Below the pieces are notes generated by a model that saw nothing but the letters and a program-made list of their open reading frames with translations, was not told where the DNA came from and did not search any database. The translations under genes and the position numbers were made by a program. Below, one piece after another: positions 44,585 through 57,079 of a stretch of DNA of 64,000 nt (positions are counted from its first letter, which is position 1; the number at the start of each line of letters is the position of its first letter). This stretch comes from Syngnathus acus. Its lineage: Eukaryota; Chordata; Actinopteri; Syngnathiformes; Syngnathidae. The DNA lies in assembly GCF_901709675.1 (NCBI RefSeq), contig NC_051093.1, positions 7,089,053 through 7,153,052 on the forward strand, in the 5' to 3' direction.

Positions 44585-45680
44585 TTTATTACTTTATTCA
44601 TACAATAAAGTGTCAAGCACAAAACATTTTCACAGTGAAGTGAATGTTTGAAATGGTTTCGTCATTTAGCTTTCAAGAAAATGTACACATACTGTTCATA
44701 CATACATATAAACAAGAAATGAAATATTGCCTATTAATAGGTGATTTCCACCCAGTAAACTAGTGTTTTCTGCATTTAAAGCAGTCAGTCAGCCCAACAT
44801 AGTTCTGACAGAGTGTAAGGAATTTCCTGAGGTTTGCTTCTCCTCAACACGGATTGTCAACAGCAAAGGAGCCAAACTAGGGGAAAACCACAGTGAAACA
44901 TTTCAGGGATTTTTATTTTTTTTTTTCCCCTAACACAATGATATCTATCATTGTGAAATCCTAAAGCACGATTGTTTGCGGTGCCAAAGAAAGAAAATGA
45001 CACACGATAGGAACGTAGTGAGTAAACTTCAGCCATCCAGTTTCAAGCTCTAGAATAAACAAAGGATGTGGTTGAACTTGAATAAAAATGTCCTCAATGC
45101 AGCTATTGTTTTTTTTTTTTTTTTAAATACTGGTTTGTCCATTTGCACACGTGACATTTGCACAGATTTCTGATCTCTTTGAATTAAAATAGTGGAAGGT
45201 TGTCTTGCATCATTTACTTTGTATGCTGCCAATTTTCATTATTACTCATTGTGAGTAATTATTGAAATATTACCACATCAACACAAAATGGCAGTAGGGG
45301 GGGAGTTCAAACAAACGTCATGAAAAGGTGAATTCTGTCAAACAATTATGAATAAAAACAAAGTGGCAGACCCCTTACAAGCTCTGACTTCTACCTGAGC
45401 GCAAATCAAATGACATTTGTTTACATACAGGTGAAGAAGTCATTCACATCCTGAATCCTTTCTGTCTGATAAGAGACATTGGACTCAGCTGATTGGTGAT
45501 CTGTTGAAGGAGATTGCCCTTGTTGTGAATAGATGTGACCAAGTCATGTCAGCATCAAAGTTCCGTTCAAGGAGATCAGCTGGCTCCTTTAAACAATGCC
45601 TGGAGGAAGGTCCTTTGTAACATTTCAGTCTTTAATTTCAAAGAATACCTCACTTTTGAGTCTCTTGGTACCATGTGTGG
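44585..45680 (-). other. natd1 3' UTR with AATAAA
   Basis: Minus-strand AATAAA signals (tttatt at 44585-44590 and 44594-44599) would end natd1 with a 3' UTR of about 1.1 kb. A run of T near 45108-45124 and a run of G near 45296 are low-complexity. No coding sequence is seen. Confidence 0.5.
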
Positions 45681-46544
45681 TCATTGGTAAATATGTTCAA
45701 AGTAATGAGGTTGCGGATTCTCTTTGACGTATTTCTGAATGTACCAACAGGTCAGATGAGCTTTCAGATCTTCTTCCACCACAAAGTCCATGGCCGCCTG
45801 TGTTCACAGAAGCATACTTGTAGGAAATTGCAACAATGAATGACAAGTGACAAAATGCAATGTTACCTTGGCCAGGTGTTTGGCAATCCCTCTCCCTCTG
45901 TAAGCATCTGGAACTTCAGTATGTTGCAGGTCCACCGTCTTTTTACCAACGTATTCATAAAGAAGGACGGCACGATCATGAGACCCTGAAGGACATCAAA
46001 GTCAACACAGTTACTAGCTCCAATTCATCCATTTTGCTCGTTGACATAAGTTGTCCTTCTTCAGATCACTGACAAAACACCAATGATGAGGATAAGGACT
46101 AACATTAAATGTACCAGACAAAATACAGAGAAAAACTCAAGTGACAATAACAACAATGCAATTTGACATTTTAATCTATGAGAACCAATCCAGAGAAATT
46201 AATCAAATTCAAGAATAACAAAATATTACAAAGTAGGGCTGCACAAAATATTGAAAAATATAGATATGATATGCAATATGCATATCGCAAAGACATGCAG
46301 TATTTTTATGCGTGTTTTCCCATACTGCAACACAACATGTGTCCAATGATTTCTGGTTGATGAAGTCTACGCTAAATGAAGCTAACTAACAACAAGCTCT
46401 GCGCTAGCATTAGCCAAGAGCTACCAACATCTCGTTGATCATACCGTTCAATCGAATGACAAATTGTCGACGCTTTTTGTCGTGTTCCACTTGGATTTGA
46501 GGGTTGCTGGCGTCGAAGGAATTTGCTTGTGCCGTATGAGCCAT
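45681..46544 (-). CDS. natd1: N-acetyltransferase domain-containing protein 1
   Basis: Three exons, 46544-46445, 45985-45867 and 45797-45681, join in phase to 111 residues (human NATD1 about 113). It is a small, single-domain GNAT-like protein of the YjdJ/GCN5-related type. The biochemical substrate is not known to me. Seen are the strand [40 protein letters not shown], the acetyl-CoA loop [17 protein letters not shown] and the C-terminal [20 protein letters not shown]. The start ([16 protein letters not shown]) matches the family. It is next to tmem11 on the same strand, as in human 17p11.2, and head-to-head with the coiled-coil gene at 47526. Confidence 0.94.
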
Positions 46545-47525
46545 AGTAGTGTGATTAAAAAAAAAAAAAAAAAAAAACGACGACGATTGATGTGAACAGG
46601 ACTGAGAAGCGCTTCCAAGCAGAAATGGCTCCAGTGAAGACTACACGGGAAGCAAAACACTTCATGCAAGGAAATCAGCTGGAGGGTCACGTGACGCCCG
46701 GCCAATCCGCATTTGGCTTGTGGGTGGGAGCTAAAAAGGGTAATAAATATTTTTTTTTCTTTCTTTCTCTCTTAGAAATGACTTCACGATGAGATGATGA
46801 CGCATTGCCAGTTATTACCTCATAACATTCAAAATACTGCACTGAGGAAGACAATGGATGACGTCAGAAGCACTGAGTGAACGCCTTGTCAATGCTGTCA
46901 ATGTGTACTGCCGCCATCTGGTGGCCTTTTGGTGCATTAATAATCTAAATCGTCTAATTGCCGTATTGAGATTGCCATTTAAGATGCAATTTGTTTTTTT
47001 CAAGGGTCTCATGTATTTTTAAACAAACATAAGCAATACATGAACCTGCATTGTAACAAACGATATAATTTTTAATGTATATTACATAAATGTTTTGGTT
47101 TTAAGGGATGGGTTTAGTATACTAAAAAAAAAAGGCAAATTAACCATGACTCAAAGTCAAAGACACTTTATCTAAGACACAACACACACCATGATGAACC
47201 TTGGTGATTTCAAAGAAGATGGGCCCCAAGTGTTTGTGTAGTAATCCTGTTAAACTTTTGACCTCATTCTTCAAAACTAATGGAGTTTGTCAACTCGGTC
47301 GAGGATTACGGATGTCTAACACTTCTCCAAACAGCTATTTGTGATTTGTCCCTTCATTTGGTGAGCGATAGCACAACTGTTTTTTGCAGTCGGATAAATA
47401 ATTTAGCTGCATCTCCCTTTTGCCTTAACATTTTTACATTTATTTTAAGGATTATCTGATGGTTCGCATTTTTTCCTGCTCTGATGTGAAAAAAGTTGGA
47501 TTATCATTCAGTACATTCTCTGAAA
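46545..47525. other. Head-to-head region between natd1 (-) and the coiled-coil gene (+)
   Basis: It opens with a run of A (about 46557-46577), then a palindromic E-box (listed) and a CCAAT motif near 46702. The remainder is AT-rich with no exon that I can support. An open stretch before 47526 (from 47450, after ttttaag) is in another frame and cannot join the next exon. Confidence 0.45.
46686..46695. promoter_or_regulatory. Palindromic E-box GTCACGTGAC
   Basis: This 10-base palindrome is the preferred site of USF and of MiT/TFE factors (CLEAR-like). It is 142 bases from the natd1 start codon and about 830 from the divergent gene. Confidence 0.5.
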
Positions 47526-50500
47526 ATGATGTCCAAGGCACCAAGGTAAGAAAAAAATTGTCAACACATTTTCGGTAAACAAATAAGTCCATAAAAAATA
47601 ATGCAAATTGTGCAAGATTTTATTTATACTTCTGAAAGTGGTATGTGTTCTTTGAAAAAACTTTTTCAATGTGTTCATTGCTTGTGGTTGAAATTCCTTT
47701 CATATTTTATCAATTTGTAAGAAAAAACAATTTATCATGGGACTTACCTGATGCGAAACTGTGATTCAATGCATTGAACACTGTCCGACTGCCTTTACAT
47801 GTACTTTAAAAGGTTGGCAACTTTAATTAACATGATCCACATTGTTTGAATATTAGATGGCCTGAAGTCCTGGTTAACACCAAGATTCCCAAACCTACAC
47901 CCAAAAAAGGAGGAAAGGTAGGTTACCGTTATTCAACCATTTTTTTTTGTACATACATTTGGGTCACTTCAATTTCAAATATGATTTTTAGTTTGTAGGT
48001 CATGTGACGGTCACAGCCTCTTTGTGTAATCGATATATTACTATTGCATGTTTGTGTGTCTAAATGTGTGTGTGTGTCTGTGATCACCGAGTGAGTCAGA
48101 TGGCGCTTAAGCGAATTAAAAGCTCTGATTTGGATTTAACAGTTTGCAACGGTGTTTATTGGATTGAACAAATCAAAGAGCCCAAGTTGGAATGGAGACA
48201 GATGCTGCACTATAGATTCTTTTAAGACTTTCCCTCATCAGAAGAAAAAGTACCAATAAAATATTTGATTTGTCTCTCCGTCTCTCTCAAAGGAGGCGTC
48301 ATTATTATCAGCGGCCGTATCTACTGGAGGTAAACAAGCTAACGGCGATGCATCCAAAGCCAACCAGCAAGGTCGTGGAGGTCACCGGGTTTCCAGGGCA
48401 TCATCTCGTCCGTCCAGACCCGCTCTGCAGCTTTGTAGCAGCCGAAGCTTTTCATCCCTCCACACCAGCTCCCTCACTACGACTCCATTCATGAGGAGCA
48501 GTCGTTCTCTCAATAGACTTGACCAGAGAGCTACCGGATGTGATGTGGACGCAAATGCTCCTCACAGCAACAAATCGAAACTTAATATTAAGAATGACAA
48601 CAAAGTGGAGTATCAAGACAACGGCTCGCAAACAAACACATGCTGTGAAGGTGCAAAAGAAGAGATCAAGCTGCAGCAAAAGATGGAGGAAACATCTGCT
48701 GACATAAGCTCTGTGTCGTCTCCCAGCTTGTCGCCCACCTCCTCACCCTGCACTGACTCGCCATTATCTCATTTCAATCCGACACAGCAAACGGAAGAAG
48801 GTACGGGAATATTACAAAATTTGGATATAGTATTTATAACTCCTTGAATTTGTATTTATGACATTCAGTGGGCTCTCCATATTCATCATCATGTGTGATC
48901 CAATCAAATGAAGACAGTTCTGATCAAGAGCGTCGTCCTTCTGAGGAAGACAGAGAGCGACTTGTCAAAGAGGTGAGACAGATGTAAATATTTTGGGGAG
49001 GGGAGAAAAAAAAAAATCTACATTTCAATTAATTTGTGTTGTTTTCATCTACAGTTGGAAAAAACACAGATGGAACTGTCTCGGATTCAGCAGCTAAACA
49101 GAAAACTGCAAGATGAAATCAAGATGCAAGATGAGATTCATTTAAGCGAAAAGGTTATTTAAAAAATATTTAATTTAATTTAATTTAATTTAATTTAATT
49201 TAATTTAATTTAATTTAATTTAATTTAATTTAATTTTATTTTATTTTCCATTGCAGAATGATCTTCTGCTCAATTCTAACGTATCATCAGATCCAGCTTC
49301 GGCGTTGCACCAACTGCAGAAGATGAACTGCGAACTCCGTGTTGATATAGAGGTGCAAAAGAGAATACAGGAGGAAGCCAGGGAAGCCGATCTACGTCAG
49401 CGAGTGGAGCTCTTAGCTCAACAAGCGCAGGTGCTTGTGACAGGAGATGCCACGGCGCTCGCTCAGGTCCATCTAGAGCAAGAACGTAGATGGTTCCACG
49501 AGCAAAAGATGGAGTGGGAACGTTCCCTCACCTCTTTGAAGAACCAGCTGAGCTTCAGTGAAGACAAGAGGAAAGAGTCAGAGTTGCGCATGACGCGGTT
49601 ACAAGAGGAGTCGTACAGTCACCAGCTTCTCCAGGATGAGGCTCAGGAGCTGAGGAAGGCTCTCCAAGAGGCTACAACGCAACTCCGCACCAACGAGGAT
49701 GCCCAAGCTCAAAAAGAGACACTCCTGCAGAAACATCTCATGCTCCTTCAAGCAAGCCAGGACAGAGAACGGAAGAGTTTGGCAGCCAGCTTGGCGAGGG
49801 CGGAGCAACACTCTCAAGAACTTCAGAAGAGATTGGATCAAGCTGAGGAGCAAGTGGAGAGCTTGACTAAGGTGTGGAGTAGGGACATTGAGGACACCCG
49901 AGAACAACTCCGAGAGGAGTTAGCTTCTTCAGCGGCTGCTGTGCAAAAGTATCGAGATGAAAAAGAACAGATGGAGCAACAATGCCAAGAGCTGCAGAAT
50001 CTTCTGACGGAGGAACGTCAGGAAAAAAGCAGGTTGCAGGATTGTTTGGAAACAGAAGAGACATACTATCAGGATCTTAAACATTCATATGAGAAGATCA
50101 CAGAGGAACTGCTGACGGTTTTGGAGAAGGCGCAACAAAGGGAAACTGAAGTTCAGGAAATACGAAACGGCTTTGAGAGGCTCCTGGATGAAAAGGAGCA
50201 AGAGATGAATGAGGTGTTGCTGAAGATGGAAGTCTTAGGTAACAGTTTGGAGGAGACGGAAGCACAACTCAATGAAAAGCTCAAGGTTTGTGGCTCTTCT
50301 CATGTGGAGGAGGAATCTTTGGAGGCCGTCCAGCACGAGGAGGAGGAGATGGTGGAGCCCGCAAGTGACAGCACGTCAGAGGAACGAGACCAGAACCACC
50401 ATCATCACGCAAGAATCCGATCCTACTCACTTGGCCCATCGCACCAGTACATCATCACCGCAGGAGACGACCCGGAACGCTTTACATCGGCCATCCAGCT

Positions 50501-52304
50501 ACTTGAAACAAAACTTTTCGTAACAGAGGAGAAATTACGGGAAATCACCGAGCGACTGGAGGAGCACCAGGATCACGAGACCAACCCGGACCCCCGTCTT
50601 AACTCCCAGCTCACTCACAGCCGAGCCTCGGCCCAGCATCTCGCCCTGCTGCTTCACAGCCGGGCCAGTCAGAACCAGCGCTTCGCTCAGGAGACGGAAA
50701 ATCTTTGCAGGCTTTTGGCCGGCCGCTTTCAACTTGCCCTAAATATTCTCCAAAGTTGCCGAGAGAAACTTCAAACCAGCCACGCGATTGAATTGACTGA
50801 CTTTGAGGGGAGACTAGCAGCTGTCGAGACGTGTCTTCAGCGAGGACGGAATGACGCTGAAAAACAGCAACATGCATCTTTCGACGCCTACAAAATGGAG
50901 GACAAAATCCCATGTGATGTCCTGGCTGGAGTTGAGAGCAGCGTTGATGAAGAAGACCTTGAACTCCCTCACGCAGAGGACAGCACAAGTGTTGGGAAAT
51001 TTTTAAAGAGACAATTCGTCCTAGTCGAAAAAATGTTGGCAGCCCTGAAGAGTCCAAATGTACAACTCAGATTTTTAGTGCCAAAAGAAGAAAGTATGAC
51101 CATGGCCTACAGGTACAAACTCATCATCTCACAAATTCTGACATTAAAACAAACTCAATTCGAGGAAGACGGAGCTCGGGAGGACCACGAAATCATCATG
51201 AGAGCCTGCATTGAAGCGGAGTTCATCTATGCTGCTTTTAAAATCCAGCAAGAATATCAGAAAGACAATCCTGCAAACTCCATCCATCCAATATTTGTTT
51301 TTAATGAACAGCGGGAGAATAAAAAAGATCAATCTGAGGACATAAAAAATCCGCCGCGGTTAGAGCGACTTATAACGAGGCTGCAAAGAAGAGCTAAAGT
51401 CATGTGGCAGCTCTATCAGGAGGTGACGATTGAGGAGGAGGACATTTGTGAAACGGCCTCTGGAGTGGACCTGAAGTGGATGCAGGAGCAAGTAAAGCTC
51501 CTTTATTTGTCCGACAGGCTCCATTTAGATTTGGAGCAAGAGCAGCAGCGATGTGTGATGTTGCAGGACAAATTATGCAAACAGCAGGAGGCCTCATTAA
51601 CGGATGAGCGGGAGGTTTTTAATCACACCTTAAGTGAACTCCAGGAGGACAACAAAGCACTGAGAGAGGAACTAGAACATGCCGAAGACGCCTTGATATC
51701 GATGAAGTCCGGAAACCAAAACAAATGGCAAATTGAGGAATATCAAAAGGAAAAAATACAAAGACTAGAAGCAGAGTTTCAAATGAAGGTAAACAAAGCT
51801 AGCTAGTAAACAAGGCTATCTTAAAAGCTATGGGGAAAAAAATAATTTTGATATTGTTTGGTAACACTAAACTGATGATGAACACTTTCAGGATGTCAAG
51901 TTACTAACTGACGATGTCAAGTTTGCCACTCTGCCTTCTAGTAGAGTCACACCTCGAGCAAATTCTGGTAAGAGAATGCTAAAGTTGTTTGGCTAACCCC
52001 CTCGTGAACTGTTCAATATGTGATGAAGTGATGAACATTTATTTTTATAGTTCACATGAACACTTGATATTTTATTGTCTTGCCAGATGTCAACGCGGCC
52101 AATACTAGCAACACAGTGAAGAAAAATAACAAACCGTCTCTTCTACGTCGGCTTCGAGCGGTCAGGTCAAAGGTAAAATCTGATGCTGCAGTACACAGTG
52201 TACCTTGATTAAAATGATGATTATTTTTTTTCAATATTCTGTTTGCCTTGCAGAGTTTGAAAGAAGGTCTTTCTGGCCAAGAAAGAATGAAACTATTTGA
52301 TTGA
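47526..52304 (+). CDS. Long coiled-coil protein, MPRIP-like C-terminus
   Basis: Nine exons, 47526-47545, 47857-47917, 48293-48800, 48869-48972, 49055-49153, 49257-51788, 51892-51967, 52087-52172 and 52254-52304, join in phase to 1178 residues. The protein starts MMSKAPRWPEVLVNTK. Next come a basic, serine-rich, low-complexity part (to about 200), then nearly continuous heptad-type coiled coil from about 215 to 625 and again towards 1100. An insert near 640 has a four-histidine run and the block AGDDPERFTSAIQLLETKLF. The tail LRRLRAVRSKSLKEGLSGQE then RMKLFD resembles the C-terminus of myosin phosphatase Rho-interacting protein (MPRIP), as I recall it, and MPRIP lies in the same human region (17p11.2). 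But no PH domains are encoded before it. It may be an MPRIP relative or a separate coiled-coil family. It probably acts as a cytoskeletal scaffold, which is inference only. The 2532-base sixth exon is unusually long for this window. Confidence 0.8.
49168..49235 (+). repeat. (TTTAA)n microsatellite in the intron before the giant exon
   Basis: About thirteen 5-base units fill most of this 103-base intron. They end some 20 bases before the acceptor ttgcag and so stand where the polypyrimidine tract and branch point should be. Confidence 0.9.
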
Positions 52305-52390
52305 CTCTGATCTCAAGATGATTACCGACGCTTCAACAGGGGTGACAAACATACGGCACGTGGGTCCAAGTCAACTGGCATAGAGAACAC

Positions 52391-52414
52391 ATTAAATGCA
52401 TTTTTTTAAATAAA
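52391..52414 (+). promoter_or_regulatory. Polyadenylation signals of the coiled-coil gene
   Basis: ATTAAA (52391-52396) and AATAAA (52409-52414) lie about 90-110 bases after the stop. Confidence 0.65.
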
Positions 52415-55400
52415 AGTAACTTTTGTTTCTAATTCTGTCCCCTGGAGTTCACAATGACGCCTACGTAAATGAAATTCTGAATCTTCCTATTTAGTAAATA
52501 CATATTGGCAAAAAAATAATTTAAAAAAATACCTGCGATGAACATATTTTGCCACTAGATGTAGCATGACACAAAATTTTGTGATTAACTTGTAATACAG
52601 ATTTGACACCACAGCAGGTCAGTATCACCCAAACATAAATCTAATGGACTCAGATCACCCTCAGTTGCTCCGTATGCAATTTTGGATTGACCTGATCCTT
52701 AACTGGAATGATCCAGGTTTCATAGTTATAATCATTTGATTTATATTCAATAACAAGTGCAAAGCTGTCATTAATTTGTACCTTATAAATCAGCATGGCC
52801 CTTGCAAAAGGTCTTGTTTTTGATTGCTGCTCACTTCCATGGAGTCGCATTTCTCTTGAGGAACATCGCACCTCATTAAACCTGCGCTCCCTTCCTGTGA
52901 TTCCAACGTGAGAAGCTCTAGTCATGTGAGGCAACATTTTCAAAAGAGCAACGCTGCTTGTTAATGCTATACATCATTCATACGACTGCACGGTGAACTT
53001 TTCATGCTCCTTCACAGAATCATATTTCTTTTTTTTTTTTTTTAAAAACTAAATTACTTGTGCAGCAATACTTCCATCAAAATAACAACAACTAAAACGT
53101 GTTGGATATCTTGGTAACCTGAGTTAAGCAGACATGGAGGAGGGCAGTGAAATGTTAAATAAAGAGCAGGAGGAGGCATCTCAACCTACACGAGATGAGG
53201 AAGACGAATCTGCTTTGGTGTTTTTATTTAGTTGCAACAACTCTTATATGAGAGGAAAAGGAATCAAGGAATCAGTTTGTTAGCTCATAAGGTTAGCTAA
53301 AAAGTGTAAAAATAAAAAATAATAATATTGAATTAAATTAAATTAACATGCTGTGGATGTACCTCAAAATTATATTTTATACAATAATAATAACAATCAT
53401 ATTTTATTTGCCGTTATCTTGACATTTATACTTGATGTAAACAAAATGTCGTACCTGTCTCTATTGGCAAAAGTGGCAGGCAACTCAAATCTGTTTTTCT
53501 GCATTCCAAATGTGTGTTTGAGGTCACATACGTACTTCTGTGTTTGGGCGCCCGTGGGATTCCTTCGGAGCTGAGCTGGCCCACAAAAGCTCCCGGGCTT
53601 CATGACTGATCATTGGTTGATACACAACCACCAGCAAGCATCCAGGCGCACCTGCATGGGATACAAAAATAAATGTCCTATTTAGTCATGCAAAGACCAA
53701 TGACTGCAAAATGCAACAACACGAGAACAACACACTACGCTTTGCGTGGTCGCGGAAAAGACGACAACTCATAACGTGACGTGGCGGGTGACCCACCTGC
53801 ATCCTCGGTGCTCTGAGCAACATTTTGTTTCCATGACAATGGAAGGCAAAAGTACATTTTGCAGGCGCCAACATTAGTTTAACATCTCCAACCTCAGCAG
53901 GAAAAATTATATATATTATATTTCTATTTATTATATATATTTTATATATAAATTTCAAGCATAATAGAAAACAATGTTTTCAGAGTTAAATGAAATCTTT
54001 TTATGCTTTGAAGTTCAGTAGATGTTGCAAGTGAGAATTTAATGAAGTGCCTAGAGATTGTATTAATTAGAACAATAACAAACACAAAGTCCGGAGACAC
54101 CCGACAACAAAACATGACCAGCATGAGATCTGCTCAGATGGGCCTCACCAGATGGTTCCACTCTTGCGTAATACTTGTCTACCTGCCACATGAATCCAAA
54201 CACAGACAATCCTCCTCGCCATTAAAACATGATTGACAGCTCCCCTCACAAACTACCCCAAAATGTGGATCCGAGTTGGGTCCAGGCTGGCCCACTTTGC
54301 AGACTTTAAATAACTTGCAGTGCGTTCCATTGGCTGTAACCCTCACGTCAAGTCTGCCATATATTGGCAGCATTTGTAACCCATTTTCCAATTGAGACCT
54401 CAAGCTCACAACGTTACTTTAATTATAGATGGCCCATATGAAGTTTGACATTATCAATTTATTTTTAAGTTAAAAAAAAAAAACACCAATGCAAATGTGA
54501 CTGATATATAAAACTGACACTTGACTTTGGATGAAGGTAGAAGTGATCATGTGACACCAAGCAAGTATTGGGAAATATCCAAATCTGATTAGTTTTTCAG
54601 TGCACATATAATTTTACGTATTTCTAACGGGTGCCACACTTGGTAAGACAAGACTGCTCAGCCTCTAAATGCCAAGTACGTACCATGGCATAGTGGAAGG
54701 GAGGGAAGGGGAGGGCTAAGCGATACGCACTATTTGCGTGGATGTGAGATACAGAGTAGGATCCTCAGCAAAAACCATCAGACAGCACACATGGAAGAAG
54801 ATGATAGACTATGCCAAAATTATCTGCGCTGGATTGATTTTTACTTCTCTTTGTATCGCTGAGCCCACGCAAGTCCAAATACATCAACTTTGGGAGAAGA
54901 GAGAAGTGGCGTTGTAATCATTCAAGCTGGAAAAATTCAAAGCCAAGTAGTACCTTGGTTAAAAATTTGGGGATGTAATGCTTTCCTCGGTGAGCAGAGC
55001 AAGAGGAACAGGTGCACTCAAACTTGCGGGGATGAACGTGTTGAGTGGCGATGCACTTTTTTGCCTCACGAGGATAAAGTGGTTCTACCCTTAAAAGAAA
55101 AAGAAAAAAAACAAGGACGCCTTCAGAGAACTATGCAGTAGTGCGGCCAAAAGACGCAAAGTTCTGATCGTGACATTTTGCAACATTTAACCAGCAAACA
55201 AGGTAAGCAATTTTATATTTCAATGACTGCAGAATTCAATCAATTTCTACTCCAGTGTTAAAATCACAGCAGCAGGCGGACAGTTATTCTTGCATATATT
55301 AGATAATAGCGCGCCTCGGACACTCATCATCATCCTGACGCCTAGCAACTAGAGCAGTGTGAGGCAGCAAGTGTGAAGTATACACAAATTCATAGACAAA

Positions 55401-57079
55401 CACAATATTCAAAAGTGTATTCATCGAGGTTGTAAAGACACAATTAAATAGGGGCCGGCAGCTAATTGATGACATAACCGATTGAGGGCCATAGAGGAAG
55501 AAAATAACTGTACTGTTAAGATGCCAAAAGCAAAAGTAATACGCTTGCAGCTAAGTGCCAAGTATCGTGTCATTTTGCACTGACCCACTTAAAGTCATGT
55601 CCTTAGGGTCCCTGCAGCTTAATGGAGTAAAGTTTTTATGACGTCAAGTGAATTGAGTTTCCATGGAAGGGCAAGTTAGGCTAGTGTGTGTGACTTAATC
55701 TTTAGAACACTACATTAGCATAAATGAATTTTGGATTTGTGTCCCAAACGTTCAATTTCATGCATCCCTGACTTTTAATCTTGTGGCTGGCCAATTATGA
55801 CTAAACAGCAGACAAGAAATAATATTAGTCTAAATCCTTTATCAGAAACCAAGGGGGGGGGGGGCATAACTGTCTGATTTTCCCCAGGCAATCAGCAGAA
55901 AAATAAAGACACAAAAAAATAGAGAAAATTAAAGACACAAAATAACATGCAATTTTATATGCAATAAAAAAAAAGACACAAAATAAAATGCAATTTTATC
56001 ACTAAGTAATATGAAAATTATTTAAAAATTGAAAAGAAAAAAAATACATTTGAATACTCACATATATTTTTTTCTCATTTTCTTGATTTTATGCTGGACT
56101 TATCTTTTCTTTTCTTTTTTTTGTAAGCCACAGTGTTTTCCAGCACATTCTCACAAGGGAATCACACTGGGTTGCGGCCTAATAGTTATGCCAGCTGTGA
56201 GAAACAGATGATATGTCACATAAAGTGGCAGCGCATTCGATTACTTGGCTATTTCTGTACCTTGTCCGACAGAAAAACAGATTTTCTATCACTGAAGTGA
56301 AGGTAACTTTATTTTCCATTTCTATCGCACTTTCCCATCTCGACTGCAACTCCGGTATGCATTTATCTTGTTAAATGATTTATCAATTGTCCAAACACAA
56401 ATGCTGTTACTGGGGGAACCATTCGGGAGCTGAGATCATTAAATCATCATCAACCATTACATGTGTACAGTATAGATAGGAAGAGAGAAAAAAATATATA
56501 TAATAAATATATAGAAATAAAATATATATAAAATAAAAAAATATATATAATAAATATATATAAAAATACGTGTAATATATATATATATATAGTACACCTT
56601 TTTATGTTTCATATATATATATAGATATATTAAATATGCACCTTTGCTTTGACCCAATTAAAAGTGATGATATGATTATGACTGAGCACATAAATCTGAC
56701 ATCCTAGTACGCCTACAGTATTAAATCTCTCCTGCTATTTTTTTTATGTAAAGCTGCACATGTGAACTCTTGGAAGCACATCTCTCAGATTAAAAGTTCA
56801 AATTTCCTGCTTCAAAGTATTTAAGTATTGCATATCTTTGGCGATGCAAGAATTAAAGTCACTTTTTGAAAAACATGTGGCGAGAGGGGTCGGAAAAGTT
56901 TCTAAATATAGTATTGCTAAGCTGTCAACAGTGACAGCGCTTGTGTAAACCAGCTCTTGGCTGTTCGCAGCCATGTCGTTAGGGAAAAGAGAGCACGTCG
57001 GGCCAGCGATGATGGATGAATTGGACTTCCATCGACATCTGATATGATTTTCAACCTATCCTGATGGGTTTCTTTTCAG
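52415..57079. other. Gene-poor AT-rich stretch upstream of kcnj12
   Basis: I see no coding exon or confident RNA gene. Low-complexity parts are a T run at 53030-53042, ATATA-rich runs at 53907-53952 and 56490-56640, and a G run at 55852-55864. Noncoding 5' exons and enhancers of kcnj12 are likely here, since its coding exon is preceded by a splice acceptor at 57078-57079. Confidence 0.5.

Noticed and set aside
47450-47545. An open frame from 47450 (GAT TAT CTG ATG GTT) as the first exon of the coiled-coil gene
   Set aside because: Joined to the next exon in that frame it stops after two codons. The frame starting at the double ATG (47526) continues correctly.
53353-54409. Several short ORFs upstream of kcnj12
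   Set aside because: None has splice-compatible neighbours or recognisable sequence, and lengths are as expected by chance in AT-rich DNA.
56457-56657. A 66-codon ORF rich in Ile and Tyr
   Set aside because: It comes from an ATATA-rich low-complexity stretch.
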